Positions 16,732-25,688 of a DNA stretch of 64,000 nucleotides are shown in pieces. The stretch is taken from contig OX638322.1 in NCBI GenBank assembly GCA_951812575.1, positions 4,468,501 to 4,532,500 of the forward strand, read 5' to 3'. The notes under the pieces are model-generated. The model made no database searches. It was not told the DNA's origin and saw only the letters and a list, made by a program, of their open reading frames with translations. Both the position numbers and the translations under genes were made by a program. The stretch's first letter is position 1; the number at the start of each line of letters is the position of its first letter. The stretch is from Candidatus Binatia bacterium (GTDB lineage Bacteria > Desulfobacterota > Binatia > Bin18).

Positions 16732-17867
16732 GAGACACTCTCCTGTGTTGGCTGCGCTCTCTCCGCCGTATGGGCCTCCAGGAAGGGACGGGCAAATTCG
16801 GCAAAGCGACCCGCAGCCAGGGCTTCACGCATGGTACGCATCAAGCGTTGATAGAAATACAAATTATGCAGGGTATTGAGCCGCGCAGACAAGATCTCGC
16901 CAGCCACGGCCAAGTGGCGTAAATACGCCCGAGAAAAATGCCGACAGGTATAGCACTCACAGTCATCTTCGATGGGCCGAAAGTCAGCCGCATACTCGGC
17001 CCGCCGGATATTGAGTTTTCCCTGCCAAGTAAAGAGCGTGCCATTACGGGCGTTCCTCGTCGGCATGACACAGTCAAACATATCAAACCCGAGCGACACA
17101 TAGCGAACGAGCTGTTCCGGCGTCCCCACCCCCATCAAATACCGCGGGCAGCTCTCGGGTAGGAAGCGGATCGTATAGGCGGCCAACTCGTGCGTCAGGG
17201 CCGGCGCCTCGCCGACGCTCAGGCCACCAACCGCATAGCCGGGGAAGCCCAGCGCGACCAGCGCGCGTGCATTCTCTTCGCGCAGGGCCGGAAACATCCC
17301 GCCCTGAACGATGGCAAATACGGCCTGATCGTCCCGTTGCTTGGCCGCCAACGAGCGCTCTGCCCAGCGGACGGTCAAATGGGCCGCACGTTCCGCCTCA
17401 GAAACATCCACCGATGCCGGCACACACTCATCCAGGACCATGGCAATATCAACCCCAAGACGTTCCTGGGCACGGACCACGCTTTCAGGCGTCAGTTGAT
17501 GGCGCGAGCCGTTCAAATGGGAACGAAACTCCACGCCTTCTTCCGTGACCGTGGACAGCGACTTCAGGCTGAACACCTGATAGCCGCCACTATCAGTGAG
17601 AATCGGTCCATCCCAGCCCATGAAGGCGTGCAAACCGCCCGCTTGCTCGACCAACTCGACACCCGGCCGCAGATACAAGTGATAGGCGTTCGCCAGGATA
17701 ATCTCTGCGCCAATAGTCCGCAGTTCCTGGGGGGTCATGGACTTCACCGTCCCCTGGGTTGCCACCGGCATAAACGCCGGCGTGGCCACACTGCCATGCG
17801 CGGTCTGCAACGCGCCGAGGCGTGCCTGGGTCGCCGAATCTGCCTGTATCGTCGTGAACTGAAACAT
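16728..17867 (-). CDS. tgt: tRNA-guanine transglycosylase
   Basis: A 379-residue Tgt that exchanges guanine 34 for preQ1 in tRNAs with GUN anticodons, a step of queuosine synthesis. The general acid/base Asp lies in I-L-T-D-S-G-G-Y-Q-V-F-S (Asp92), the nucleophile Asp in F-D-C-V-M-P-T-R near 266, and the zinc site is C-x-C-x2-C with a distal His around 305-335. ATG 17867 is selected because the family starts just before F-T; the upstream frame is a poor match. It heads the operon with yajC, secDF and recJ. queA (19104-20141) and queG (39658-40812) of the same pathway are also here. Confidence 0.96.
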   Translation of the reverse strand: MFQFTTIQADSATQARLGALQTAHGSVATPAFMPVATQGTVKSMTPQELRTIGAEIILANAYHLYLRPGVELVEQAGGLHAFMGWDGPILTDSGGYQVFSLKSLSTVTEEGVEFRSHLNGSRHQLTPESVVRAQERLGVDIAMVLDECVPASVDVSEAERAAHLTVRWAERSLAAKQRDDQAVFAIVQGGMFPALREENARALVALGFPGYAVGGLSVGEAPALTHELAAYTIRFLPESCPRYLMGVGTPEQLVRYVSLGFDMFDCVMPTRNARNGTLFTWQGKLNIRRAEYAADFRPIEDDCECYTCRHFSRAYLRHLAVAGEILSARLNTLHNLYFYQRLMRTMREALAAGRFAEFARPFLEAHTAERAQPTQESVS

Positions 17868-18036
17868 GAACGGGGATAGCGTGAAAGTACGAATTGTTCT
17901 TGTGACCTGTCGAGCCGTTTTATGCGTTTTTGGAGGGGCTGGCAACTACTTATGGGATTACCGTTGAAGTGTTAAAAGGGATAGGGGTTATAGGTGCAGG
18001 GAGTGAATCGTCACCGACAGGCACAAGCTGATAGAT

Positions 18037-18533
18037 ATGACGGCATATGCTAATTTTGTGTCAGACTTTTCCAGTCGATGTCGAGATGTCCTCCATCTCT
18101 ACGATTCTTCGAGTCGGAAGAATGGGTACGATGTAACTTTCCTGTTGTCCATAGCGACCACTGGCGTTTGCGTCCCATACGACCGTCTAAAGCCGCCTTC
18201 CCTGGTGTTTGGGTCTCATCCTTCGGGCGATCGAGATCGATTCAGCAACGCAGCCAGGAAATTCGATGACACGCGACTGCAGTTAGTGAAAAAGAAACCT
18301 GTAGAAACCTTCTTGAAGTGATTCGAAATGCACTTGTGCATGAGAACATATTTATTAGAGACGATCCGATTTCTGAGCTTGTGCTGATTTCTAAGCCGAA
18401 AAAGAATATACCATATCGATTCCTGGTTATTACCCCACCGTCGTTACAGGATTTTTTGAATCGCTGGTTTGACTTCCTGTCGAAACTCATTATCCCGGAG
18501 GAGCCAATTGGAGACGAGGAGGCTGCCCGGTAG
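18037..18533 (+). pseudogene. HEPN-domain RNase-like gene, frameshifted and internally deleted
   Basis: Two frames together resemble one HEPN-type protein. The first (18037-18321, 94 codons) gives F-V-S-D-F-S-S-R-C and a helix Y-D-V-T-F-L-L-S. The second, open from 18270 to 18533, gives L-L-E-V-I-R-N-A-L-V-H-E-N-I-F. The last contains the HEPN catalytic pattern R-N-x3-H. It then ends in F-L-N-R-W-F-D-F-L. Between them the frame changes within 18270-18321, and the loop that joins such halves in relatives seems shorter by a few dozen residues. HEPN proteins are RNases of toxin and defence systems. It stands directly before hicAB. Assignment rests on motif memory, not a search. Confidence 0.5.
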
Positions 18534-18582
18534 AGATTGAGACAATCGAGGAGAGAATAAAAAGCAAGCCCGTATTTGACCT

Positions 18583-18783
18583 ATGCCGAAACGGTATACT
18601 AGTCGAGAATTAATCAAACTGGCGGAAAAGTGTGGTTGGCGACTGATCAGTGTCAAAGGGGACCATCACAACTTTAAGCACCCAGATAGCCGTTTTGTGG
18701 TTACGATAGTACACCCACAGAAAGACGTTCCCGTGGGTCGAGCGGTTGACACCGTGAAGAAAATTAGACTAGAGGTTACGTAA
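18583..18783 (+). CDS. hicA: HicA-type mRNA interferase toxin
   Basis: A 66-residue protein with the dsRBD-like HicA fold pattern: S-R-E-L-I-K-L-A-E-K-C-G-W, then the catalytic-His segment G-D-H-H-N-F-K-H-P at residues 26-34, and V-P-V-G-x-x-x-D-T-V-K-K-I near the end. HicA cleaves mRNA independently of the ribosome. Its stop overlaps the hicB start (TAATG), the normal hicAB layout. All visible key residues are intact, so this toxin should be functional, unlike the other toxin loci in the window. Confidence 0.9.
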   Translation: MPKRYTSRELIKLAEKCGWRLISVKGDHHNFKHPDSRFVVTIVHPQKDVPVGRAVDTVKKIRLEVT

Positions 18784-19052
18784 TGCGATACCTCATTATG
18801 CTGGAACAGACGGACGCAGGATTTGCCGTACAAGTGCCCGATTTAGCAATCGTGACATACGGAGAAACGATCGAAGCAGCAAAGCAAGCAGCCAGTGAAG
18901 CGATCCGGATCAATGTGGAGGCGTATCCGGAAGCTGGCCAGGCGGTCCCCGAATGTCAATCAGTTGAGCACCATCTGGAGAATCCCGAATTTCAAGAACT
19001 GGTCTTTGCCTACGTGGAAGTTCCACTACCCACAGAACGGATAGCAGCATAG
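18783..19052 (+). CDS. hicB: HicB-type antitoxin
   Basis: An 89-residue protein with the degenerate RNase-H-like HicB fold: L-I-M-L-E-Q-T-D-A-G-F-A-V-Q-V-P-D-L near the start and G-E-T-I-E-A-A-K-Q-A-A-S-E-A-I in the middle. It neutralises HicA. It appears to lack a C-terminal ribbon-helix-helix or HTH DNA-binding domain, being of the short type. Translationally coupled to hicA. Confidence 0.9.
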   Translation: MRYLIMLEQTDAGFAVQVPDLAIVTYGETIEAAKQAASEAIRINVEAYPEAGQAVPECQSVEHHLENPEFQELVFAYVEVPLPTERIAA

Positions 19053-19103
19053 TCCGGCTTCATTACGGGAGAACGGCTTCAATCCATGAGCGCCCCCTCC
19101 CCC

Positions 19104-20141
19104 CTACACAATCAACATCGCATCCCCGTAACTGTAAAACCGGTAGCGCCGCTTCACCGCTTCCGCATAGGCGTGCAGTATGTGCTCTCGTCCGGCAAAG
19201 GCGGACACCAGCAGCAGCAGAGTTGAACGGGGCAGATGGAAATTGGTGATCAAGCCGTCTATTACCTGAAATTCATAGCCGGGATAGATGAACAACTCGG
19301 ACTGATTCGGTCCGGGCTGGACGTGGCCCGTCTGTTGGGCTGACGATTCGAGCGCGCGGGTTGTGGTTGTCCCAACGGCAATAATTTTTCTCCCGGAGGC
19401 TTTGGCCGTGTTGATGCATTCTGCGGTGGCCGCATCGATTTCGTATGATTCGGTTCCCATCGTATGCGTCTCAACCTGCTCCACCCGGATAGGCTGAAAC
19501 GTGCCCAGACCAACATGCAGGGTGATAAAGCACAATTGAATGCCACTCTGGACCAGCTTGTCGAGTAAGGCCGGCGTAAAATGCAACCCGGCAGTCGGAG
19601 CGGCGACCGCACCAGGTTGCTGGGCATATACCGTCTGGTAGCGCTCCTGGTCTACCGCGTGCCGGCCCGGCGAGCGCCTGATATACGGCGGCAGCGGGAC
19701 TTCTCCGTGTTGTTCTACAAGTCGCTGAAAATCCTTTTCCGGAAAAAAACGTATACTTCCCTGACCGGCCCTCGGCACTTCCACCCATTTGCCCCAAAAT
19801 TTATCCGCAAAATTAATCCGTCCGCCGACTTTCTGTTTTTGGCCGCCTTTACACAAGACCTGCCAGACTTCTCCCTCGGCCGCCGTTCGTCGAACCAGGA
19901 GGAGTTCGGCTTTTCCGCCCGTCGTCTTCTTTCCGCGCAAGCGGGCCGGGATAACCCGGGTGTTGTTACAGACCAGCACACAGTCTTTGGGCAGCAGGCC
20001 GAGCAGGTCCGAAAACCGATGATGCGAGAGGGAAGCGTCGCCTCGCCCAACGTGCAGCAGGCGTGACTGATCGCGTTGTTTTGCCGGCTCTTGAGCGATT
20101 AACTCGGACGGCAGGTCGTAGTCGAAATCAGAAAGTTCCAT
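19104..20141 (-). CDS. queA: S-adenosylmethionine:tRNA ribosyltransferase-isomerase
   Basis: A 345-residue QueA, the usual length. It transfers and isomerises the ribosyl part of SAM onto preQ1 in tRNA to give epoxyqueuosine. Hallmarks are D-Y-D-L-P-S-E-L-I-A-Q near the N-terminus, V-I-P-A-R-L-R-G-K-K near 66, P-T-A-G-L-H-F-T near 183, T-H-x-M-G-x-E, and N-F-H-L-P-R-S-T-L near the end. All are present. It converges on hicB, and stands between tgt and the SPFH operon on the minus strand. Confidence 0.96.
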   Translation of the reverse strand: MELSDFDYDLPSELIAQEPAKQRDQSRLLHVGRGDASLSHHRFSDLLGLLPKDCVLVCNNTRVIPARLRGKKTTGGKAELLLVRRTAAEGEVWQVLCKGGQKQKVGGRINFADKFWGKWVEVPRAGQGSIRFFPEKDFQRLVEQHGEVPLPPYIRRSPGRHAVDQERYQTVYAQQPGAVAAPTAGLHFTPALLDKLVQSGIQLCFITLHVGLGTFQPIRVEQVETHTMGTESYEIDAATAECINTAKASGRKIIAVGTTTTRALESSAQQTGHVQPGPNQSELFIYPGYEFQVIDGLITNFHLPRSTLLLLVSAFAGREHILHAYAEAVKRRYRFYSYGDAMLIV

Positions 20142-20158
20142 TCAGAAGAGATAACAGT

Positions 20159-20195
20159 CCCCTCTCCCTTGAGGGAGAGGGTCAGGGTGAGGGGG
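20159..20195. repeat. Dispersed CCCTCTCCC/GGGAGAGGG repeat, copy 1
   Basis: A hairpin-forming repeat (CCCTCTCCCTTGAGGGAGAGGG, followed by a TCAGGGTGAGGGGG tail). Related copies lie at 31923-31963 (inverted) and 54825-54863. It sits between queA and the SPFH gene, where it could act as a transcription end or mRNA-stability hairpin. Confidence 0.75.
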
Positions 20196-20232
20196 AATAA
20201 CTGCTCAAACAACGACTCGCAAGAAAGACCTC

Positions 20233-21027
20233 TTACGTTGTCGAATTATCTGGCGGGCTGTCCGTTGGTGCCGATCCGCCCACCCCGCGTAGAAACGGCT
20301 GCAAGAGATCAATGGGAACCGGGAAGAGCGTGGTCGAATTATTCTCGGTGGCCACTTCGGAAAGCGTTTGCAGATACCGAAGCTGGAGCGCGACCGGATG
20401 TTGCTCGATGATGACAGAGGCATCAGCCAGCCGCTGGGCGGCCTGGAATTCCCCTTCGGCATTAATCACTTTGGCCCGGCGTTCACGCTCGGCCTCGGCT
20501 TGTTTGGCCAGCGCCCGCTGCATCTCCTGAGGCAGGTCAATATGTTTGACCTCAACCAATGAGACCTTAATCCCCCACGGGTCCGTCTGGGTGTCAACAA
20601 TCTCTTGCAGATGGGAGTTGATCTTATCCCGCTCAGAGAGCAGCTCGTCCAGCTCGGCTTGGCCGCAGACACTCCGTAGCGTCGTTTGGGCGAGTTGCGA
20701 GGTGGCAAACAGATAATTCTCAATCTCAATCGTTGCGCTACTGGGCTCTAAGACACGGAAATAGAGGACCGCATTGACTTTGATCGAAACGTTATCCTTA
20801 GTGATAACGTCTTGTGGAGGAACGTCCAGGGTAATCGTTCGCATGTCCATACGGACCATGCGTTCAATCACGGGGATAACATAGATCAGTCCTGGACCAC
20901 GCTGCTTCACTAGTCGTCCAAGTCGAAAAATAACCCCCCGCTCATATTCGGGCAGAATCTTGATGCCACTCGCCAGGAGTACCAGACCTATAATCAGGAA
21001 CGTGATGGCCGGACCGAAACCAAACAT
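20233..21027 (-). CDS. SPFH/stomatin-family membrane protein (slipin)
   Basis: A 264-residue protein: one N-terminal hydrophobic segment (about residues 6-23), then the stomatin/slipin SPFH domain with P-E-Y-E-R-G-V-I-F-R-L-G-R, a D-V-P-P-Q-D-V-I-T-K-D-N-V-S segment, and an alanine/glutamate-rich coiled helix (A-L-A-K-Q-A-E-A-E-R-E-R-R-A-K). These proteins oligomerise in membranes. The neighbouring NfeD protease gene 18 bases upstream is the classical partner, which together suggest a stomatin-protease membrane quality unit. Confidence 0.93.
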   Translation of the reverse strand: MFGFGPAITFLIIGLVLLASGIKILPEYERGVIFRLGRLVKQRGPGLIYVIPVIERMVRMDMRTITLDVPPQDVITKDNVSIKVNAVLYFRVLEPSSATIEIENYLFATSQLAQTTLRSVCGQAELDELLSERDKINSHLQEIVDTQTDPWGIKVSLVEVKHIDLPQEMQRALAKQAEAERERRAKVINAEGEFQAAQRLADASVIIEQHPVALQLRYLQTLSEVATENNSTTLFPVPIDLLQPFLRGVGGSAPTDSPPDNSTT

Positions 21028-21045
21028 GGAGTATCCCCCTTTTCC

Positions 21046-22389
21046 TCATGCATTCGTTGCGCGGCGGACCCGCAGTATCATATGATCGACGGCGACGATT
21101 TGGACCTTTTGACCGACTTCAATCTCTTCGTCACTCTGAGCCGTCCAATACTCACCGTGCACCCAGACTTTTCCCTGTGGAGCCAGCGGGGTGCGGACTT
21201 CACCTATTTCTCCCTGGAGTCCCTCCAGCCCTGACGCGACTGGGCGGCGCCACGCCCGCACGGCGAGTGAACCGACAATAAACATGAAGGTTCCCACGGC
21301 CAGCGAGGCGGCAAAAATAATACCGCGATCAACCGCGAGCTCAGCGTCCGGCGTATCGAACAGGAACAACGAACCCAACACAAAGGCAGCAATACCACTG
21401 ACACCCAAGATGCCGAAACTGGGCAGAAACATCTCGGCTATGAGCAGCGCCATGCCGAGGCCGATTAAGACCAGACCGGTGTAATTGATGGGTAGGACCT
21501 GAAAAGCGGTCAGGGCGAGAATCAAACAAATACCGCCCGCCAGACCGGGGAGCAGCAGGCCGGGGTTCGAGAATTCAAGATACAGGCCCAGCATACCCGC
21601 CATCATGAGCAGGTAGGCGATATTGGGATCGGCCAGGATGTTCAGCACCTTATGCTTCAGCCGCATCTCGACCGTGACGATATTGAAGCGGCCCTCACCC
21701 AGTTGGGCGGCGCTAAAATCCAGGGTGACCTTTTCCGAGCCCACCTCAACAGCGCGGCCACTGGCCTGGGTCAGCAAATCGTGCACATCCGTCGCAACAA
21801 AATCAACGACATTCTTCTCCAGCGCTTCGACCTCGGTGATCGAAACACTTTCACGGACTGCCTTCTCTGCCCACTCGACATTACGGCCCCGGCGCTGCGC
21901 AATCGATTCGATAAAGGAAACCGTGAAGTTTTCGATCTTTTCCCGCATATCGCCTTCGATATTTTGCCCGCCGCTGGCAACCGGATGGGCCGCACCGATG
22001 GTTGTGCCCGGGGCCATGGCGGCGATATGACCGGCCAGCGTAATGAACACGCCCGCCGAGCCAGCCCCCGCCCCGCTCGGAGAGACGTACAGAAGAATGG
22101 GCAACGGAGCGCCCAGCATGTCTTTGACGATGCTCTTGGTTGAGTTCAGCAATCCGCCTGGGGTATCGAGCTGAATAATCAGCGCAAGGGCCCCCCCTTG
22201 GGCGGACTGATCAATGTTCTCGTGAATAAAGTCACCCACCGCCGGATTGATCGAGGCGTCGATAACAATCCGGTTAATATGGGCGGACTGACTTTGTGCG
22301 GATGCACCAATGAGCATACCCAGGCCCGTCAGAAGACAGACGCAAGATAAAAGTCGGACGAGTCGAATTGTACGGTAACGCTTTCGCAC
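21046..22389 (-). CDS. NfeD-family membrane serine protease (long form)
   Basis: A 447-residue long-form NfeD. A signal-like hydrophobic segment (about 8-30) is followed by a ClpP-class protease domain: D-T-P-G-G-L near 75-80 and S-G-A-G-A-G-S-A-G-V at 105-114 with the likely nucleophile Ser111; a Lys around 155 would be its partner. Then come about four transmembrane helices and a C-terminal OB-fold NfeD domain. In archaea the homologous protease cuts the C-terminus of stomatin. The SPFH gene follows within 20 bases, supporting such a pairing here. The stop is followed by a one-base gap to the next gene upstream. Confidence 0.92.
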   Translation of the reverse strand: MRKRYRTIRLVRLLSCVCLLTGLGMLIGASAQSQSAHINRIVIDASINPAVGDFIHENIDQSAQGGALALIIQLDTPGGLLNSTKSIVKDMLGAPLPILLYVSPSGAGAGSAGVFITLAGHIAAMAPGTTIGAAHPVASGGQNIEGDMREKIENFTVSFIESIAQRRGRNVEWAEKAVRESVSITEVEALEKNVVDFVATDVHDLLTQASGRAVEVGSEKVTLDFSAAQLGEGRFNIVTVEMRLKHKVLNILADPNIAYLLMMAGMLGLYLEFSNPGLLLPGLAGGICLILALTAFQVLPINYTGLVLIGLGMALLIAEMFLPSFGILGVSGIAAFVLGSLFLFDTPDAELAVDRGIIFAASLAVGTFMFIVGSLAVRAWRRPVASGLEGLQGEIGEVRTPLAPQGKVWVHGEYWTAQSDEEIEVGQKVQIVAVDHMILRVRRATNA

Positions 22390-22390
22390 G

Positions 22391-23230
22391 CTAAAGACGT
22401 CCTATTTCTCGGAGTACCGCTTTAATATCTTCCCACACCAGACGCTTATCTTTCGGGTTGCGCAGCAAGTAGGCCGGATGCAAGGTCGGCATCAGTTTTA
22501 TCCCGTGATAGGACTGCCACTTACCGCGCAAACGGGTAATGGGGGTCGTATCTTTCAGCAGCGTCTGGGCGGCAAATTTCCCTAAGGCAACAATAATCTT
22601 GGGCCGAATGATCTCTAGTTGTTTAACCAGAAAGGGCTCACAGGCCGCAATCTCATCAGGTTCAGGATTCCGGTTCTCAGGCGGACGGCATTTGACGACA
22701 TTGGCAATATAGACATCCGAGCGCTGCATTTGCATGCCTTTGGTAATGATCTGCGTCAGCAACTGCCCGGCCCGTCCAACAAAGGGTTCGCCCTGTTTGT
22801 CCTCTTCGTAGCCTGGCCCTTCACCAATAAACATAATCTCTGCGTCGGGATTGCCGACCCCAAAAACGATAGTATTACGTTTTTCACACAACCGACAGCG
22901 GCGACAATCGCCGATTTCGGCGCGGAGTTCAGTGAGCGTGTGGACGGCAGCCAGAGAAGCCTCCTCGGCTGGGGCTGCTGAGGCAAGTGTGTCCGGGGGC
23001 GAAGCCGGAAAAGCCGCGGTTGGTGCGGGAGCGTCAGCGACCTGCCGTGGCTGTCGTGTTTCCACACGACTGTTGGCAGTTGGTCCTGGAGAGCCCTCGG
23101 CAACCGGTGTCGTCGAAGAGGCCGGAGCGGGTGGGAAGCCCTCAACTCCGCCAGCCTGCAACTCCTGTGCATACGCGTGCAGGGAGTGGGTAACCTGGGC
23201 CAGTAATGCGTGTGGCGAGTCAGTGGCCAT
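22391..23230 (-). CDS. Uracil-DNA glycosylase, type 4 (Fe-S)
   Basis: A 279-residue enzyme. The catalytic C-terminal 190 residues match family 4/5 uracil-DNA glycosylases. They have C-R-R-C-R-L-C (two cluster cysteines), G-E-G-P-G-Y-E-E-D for the active site, the cluster cysteines in V-V-K-C-R-P-P and A-A-C-E-P-F, and H-P-A-Y-L-L-R. It removes uracil from DNA and carries a 4Fe-4S cluster. The N-terminal ~85 residues are Ala/Pro/Thr-rich and probably disordered, longer than in most relatives. The gene ends one base before nfeD begins. Confidence 0.93.
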   Translation of the reverse strand: MATDSPHALLAQVTHSLHAYAQELQAGGVEGFPPAPASSTTPVAEGSPGPTANSRVETRQPRQVADAPAPTAAFPASPPDTLASAAPAEEASLAAVHTLTELRAEIGDCRRCRLCEKRNTIVFGVGNPDAEIMFIGEGPGYEEDKQGEPFVGRAGQLLTQIITKGMQMQRSDVYIANVVKCRPPENRNPEPDEIAACEPFLVKQLEIIRPKIIVALGKFAAQTLLKDTTPITRLRGKWQSYHGIKLMPTLHPAYLLRNPKDKRLVWEDIKAVLREIGRL

Positions 23231-23248
23231 TACTTGTCGAGGATATGC

Positions 23249-24235
23249 CTAGGCAGTCCGATTGACAAGCTGGGACACAAAAAAAGCAAGACCGTCGTAA
23301 TAGGGAGACGGCGGCAGCACTTCTAACGCCTTCAGGGTCTGTTTGCCGTAGGCGTGGGCCATACGCGTGGCTTCGTCCAGCACCCCGGAGCGACGCACCT
23401 GCTCCAGCGCGCCGTCGATTTCCTGCTGACTCGGCGACTGTTTCTCAAAGACCCGTTTGACCTCAGGCGCATGGGCAAGCGCCAGCACAAGTGGCAGAGA
23501 CGGATTGCCGTCCCTGAGATCAGCCCCGGTGGGCTTACCGGTCCGGTTGCCATCGCCGGCCACATCAAGGACATCATCAACAATCTGGAAGGCCATACCC
23601 AGGCAGTAGCCAGACTCGGCCAGGCCCTCAACCACCTCCAGCGAAGCCCCGGCAAGATGAGCCCCCATACGCGCCCCTTGGGCAAACAGCGAGGCCGTTT
23701 TGCGTTCGATAATTTCCAGATAGTCGTCTCGCGTCACGCTCGGGTCGTGGCGCAAACGGTCTTGCAGGACTTCTCCTTCAGTCAGACTGATACAGGCATC
23801 CGTCGCCCAGGTAATGACCTTTTCCTCAAAACGGCCGCACAGCGCAAAGGCCCGTCCGAATAAAAAATCCCCGGCTATTAAGGTCTCGGCCAACCCGAAG
23901 CGGTGCAGGGCCGACTCTTTCCCACGCCGGGTCTCCGCTTCATCAATAATATCGTCATGCAGGAGAGAGGCGGAATGAATGAGTTCCAGGGCGGCAGCGA
24001 CATCGATGATGTCATCCACATTTTTTCCGCCACAGGCGCGAAACACCATGAGGGCCACGGTCGGCCGGGCACGTTTCCCGCCTGCCCCAACGAGGTAATT
24101 CCCGATGTCACTCAGCAGTTGTTCGCGAGATTGGAGGAGCCCGGTGAGCCGTTCTTCAACTTGCTCAAGTTCGGCAGCGACGCAATCTTGTGGAGAAAAG
24201 GAATCTGGTTGCGGGAGGTTGGCTTTGGCAGACAC
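23249..24235 (-). CDS. Polyprenyl diphosphate synthase (trans-isoprenyl type)
   Basis: A 328-residue enzyme with both aspartate-rich motifs: D-D-I-I-D at 94-98 (inside L-L-H-D-D-I-I-D-E) and D-D-V-L-D near 215. G-G-K-R-A-R-P at 52-58 is the substrate-binding loop. It condenses IPP with allylic diphosphates to make long prenyl chains for quinones or cell-wall carriers. Length and motifs suit octaprenyl/heptaprenyl synthases (IspB/HepT). It stands 18 bases upstream of the glycosylase gene on the same strand, heading that operon. It diverges from coaBC across a 230-base gap that probably holds both promoters. Confidence 0.92.
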   Translation of the reverse strand: MSAKANLPQPDSFSPQDCVAAELEQVEERLTGLLQSREQLLSDIGNYLVGAGGKRARPTVALMVFRACGGKNVDDIIDVAAALELIHSASLLHDDIIDEAETRRGKESALHRFGLAETLIAGDFLFGRAFALCGRFEEKVITWATDACISLTEGEVLQDRLRHDPSVTRDDYLEIIERKTASLFAQGARMGAHLAGASLEVVEGLAESGYCLGMAFQIVDDVLDVAGDGNRTGKPTGADLRDGNPSLPLVLALAHAPEVKRVFEKQSPSQQEIDGALEQVRRSGVLDEATRMAHAYGKQTLKALEVLPPSPYYDGLAFFVSQLVNRTA

Positions 24236-24466
24236 ATTACACTCAAATCAGGCAACATTCCCTCAGACCCGTCCTGAGGCTTCTCACATAATGCCAAAGG
24301 GGGGGAAAACGTCAAGGAGTGCAAATATCTTGTAATTAAGGTGAAATGTCCAACGGCACGAGGAACTTTGGTCCTGCCTCAAGACCTTGCCCCCCGCCTC
24401 GTTTCCCTCGTATTATGCAAGATAGGGTTCAATAAAGTGGAGGGAGCCTCGGGCGCCGCTATCAGC

Positions 24467-25666
24467 ATGCTACTACAAAACAAAAACATCCTTCTTGGAG
24501 TAAGCGGCGGTATTGCCGCCTATAAGGCGGCAGAGGTCGTCCGCCTCTTGGTCAAGGCAGGAGCCACAGTTCGTGTCGTAATGACCAGAAACGCCCAGGA
24601 GTTCATTACGCCGCTCACCCTGCAATCGCTGTCCGGCAATCCCGTTTCCACGGACACGTTTGACCTGACTCAAGAATCCGAAATCGGCCATATCCGACTG
24701 GCGGATACGGCCGACCTTGTTCTTATTGCGCCAGCAACCGCCAATATTCTGGCCAAGCTTGCGCACGGACTCGCCGACGATCTGCTCTCAACCCTGCTCT
24801 TAGTCACGCGCGCTCCGGTCGTCATTGCTCCGGCCATGAATGTCCACATGTATGCCCACCCGGCAACACAGGAAAACCTCAAGACCTTACAGCGTTTTGG
24901 CCACCACATTATCGAGCCGGCGGAGGGAGAGCTCGCCTGTGGCTACGAAGGCAAAGGCCGTTTGGCCGAGCCTGAACAGATCGTCGAGTGTGTGGAAGCC
25001 ACGCTGACAAAAAAAGATATGCAGGGCGAGCATGTCATCGTGACGGCCGGTCCCAACTGTGAGCCCATTGATCCGGTTCGCTTTATCACCAATCGCTCGA
25101 CTGGGAAAATGGGTTTTGCCCTGGCTCGCATTGCCCACCAGCGGGGAGCCGAGGTTACCTTGGTCAGTGGGCCGACCGCACTGGCCGCACCGCTCGGGGT
25201 ACGGCTGTGTTCGGTGCGCACCGCACTCGAAATGCAACAGGCCGTCCTCACCCACTACCCGCGGGCCACCATAGTCGTCTCAGCCGCGGCCATTGCCGAC
25301 TATCGGCCGGCCCAAATTGCTACGCAAAAGATCAAAAAAAAGGACGGTGACTTTTCGATCGCGCTTGACCGTAATCCGGATATTCTGGCCGGACTCGGCC
25401 GGGACAAAGGCAACCGGTTCCTGGTCGGCTTTGCCACGGAAACGGAAGACGTCCTCCAAAACGCCGAGCGCAAGCTACGCGCGAAAAACCTCGATATGAT
25501 CGTGGCCAACGATGTGACGCAAGAAGGAGCTGGCTTTGCCGGCGATACCAACATCGTGACCCTGTTGGACCGAACCGGCCAGCAAGAACCGCTCCCCCTG
25601 ATGTCCAAAGACGCTGTCGCCCATGCGGTCTATGATCGACTCTTCGCTCTGAAAAAATCTCCGTAG
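24467..25666 (+). CDS. coaBC: Bifunctional phosphopantothenoylcysteine decarboxylase/phosphopantothenate-cysteine ligase
   Basis: A 399-residue CoaBC. The N-terminal decarboxylase (FMN) half has G-V-S-G-G-I-A-A-Y-K at 11-20, the active-site His75 in I-G-H-I-R-L, the P-A-M-N motif (A-P-A-M-N-V-H-M) near 121-128 and Cys158 in L-A-C-G-Y-E-G. The CoaB ligase half starts near residue 190 with A-G-P-N-C-E-P-I-D-P-V-R-F-I-T-N-R-S-T-G-K. It performs two consecutive steps of CoA synthesis. ATG 24467 matches the usual N-terminus. A longer in-frame form from 24341 is not conserved; no clear RBS is seen. Confidence 0.95.
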   Translation: MLLQNKNILLGVSGGIAAYKAAEVVRLLVKAGATVRVVMTRNAQEFITPLTLQSLSGNPVSTDTFDLTQESEIGHIRLADTADLVLIAPATANILAKLAHGLADDLLSTLLLVTRAPVVIAPAMNVHMYAHPATQENLKTLQRFGHHIIEPAEGELACGYEGKGRLAEPEQIVECVEATLTKKDMQGEHVIVTAGPNCEPIDPVRFITNRSTGKMGFALARIAHQRGAEVTLVSGPTALAAPLGVRLCSVRTALEMQQAVLTHYPRATIVVSAAAIADYRPAQIATQKIKKKDGDFSIALDRNPDILAGLGRDKGNRFLVGFATETEDVLQNAERKLRAKNLDMIVANDVTQEGAGFAGDTNIVTLLDRTGQQEPLPLMSKDAVAHAVYDRLFALKKSP

Positions 25667-25688
25667 TTCCCGCGATCGAGCCTCGCCT

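Noticed and set aside
18242..18490. Minus-strand frame across the HEPN remnant
   Set aside because: No family pattern and no start signal; it is a shadow of the plus-strand pieces.
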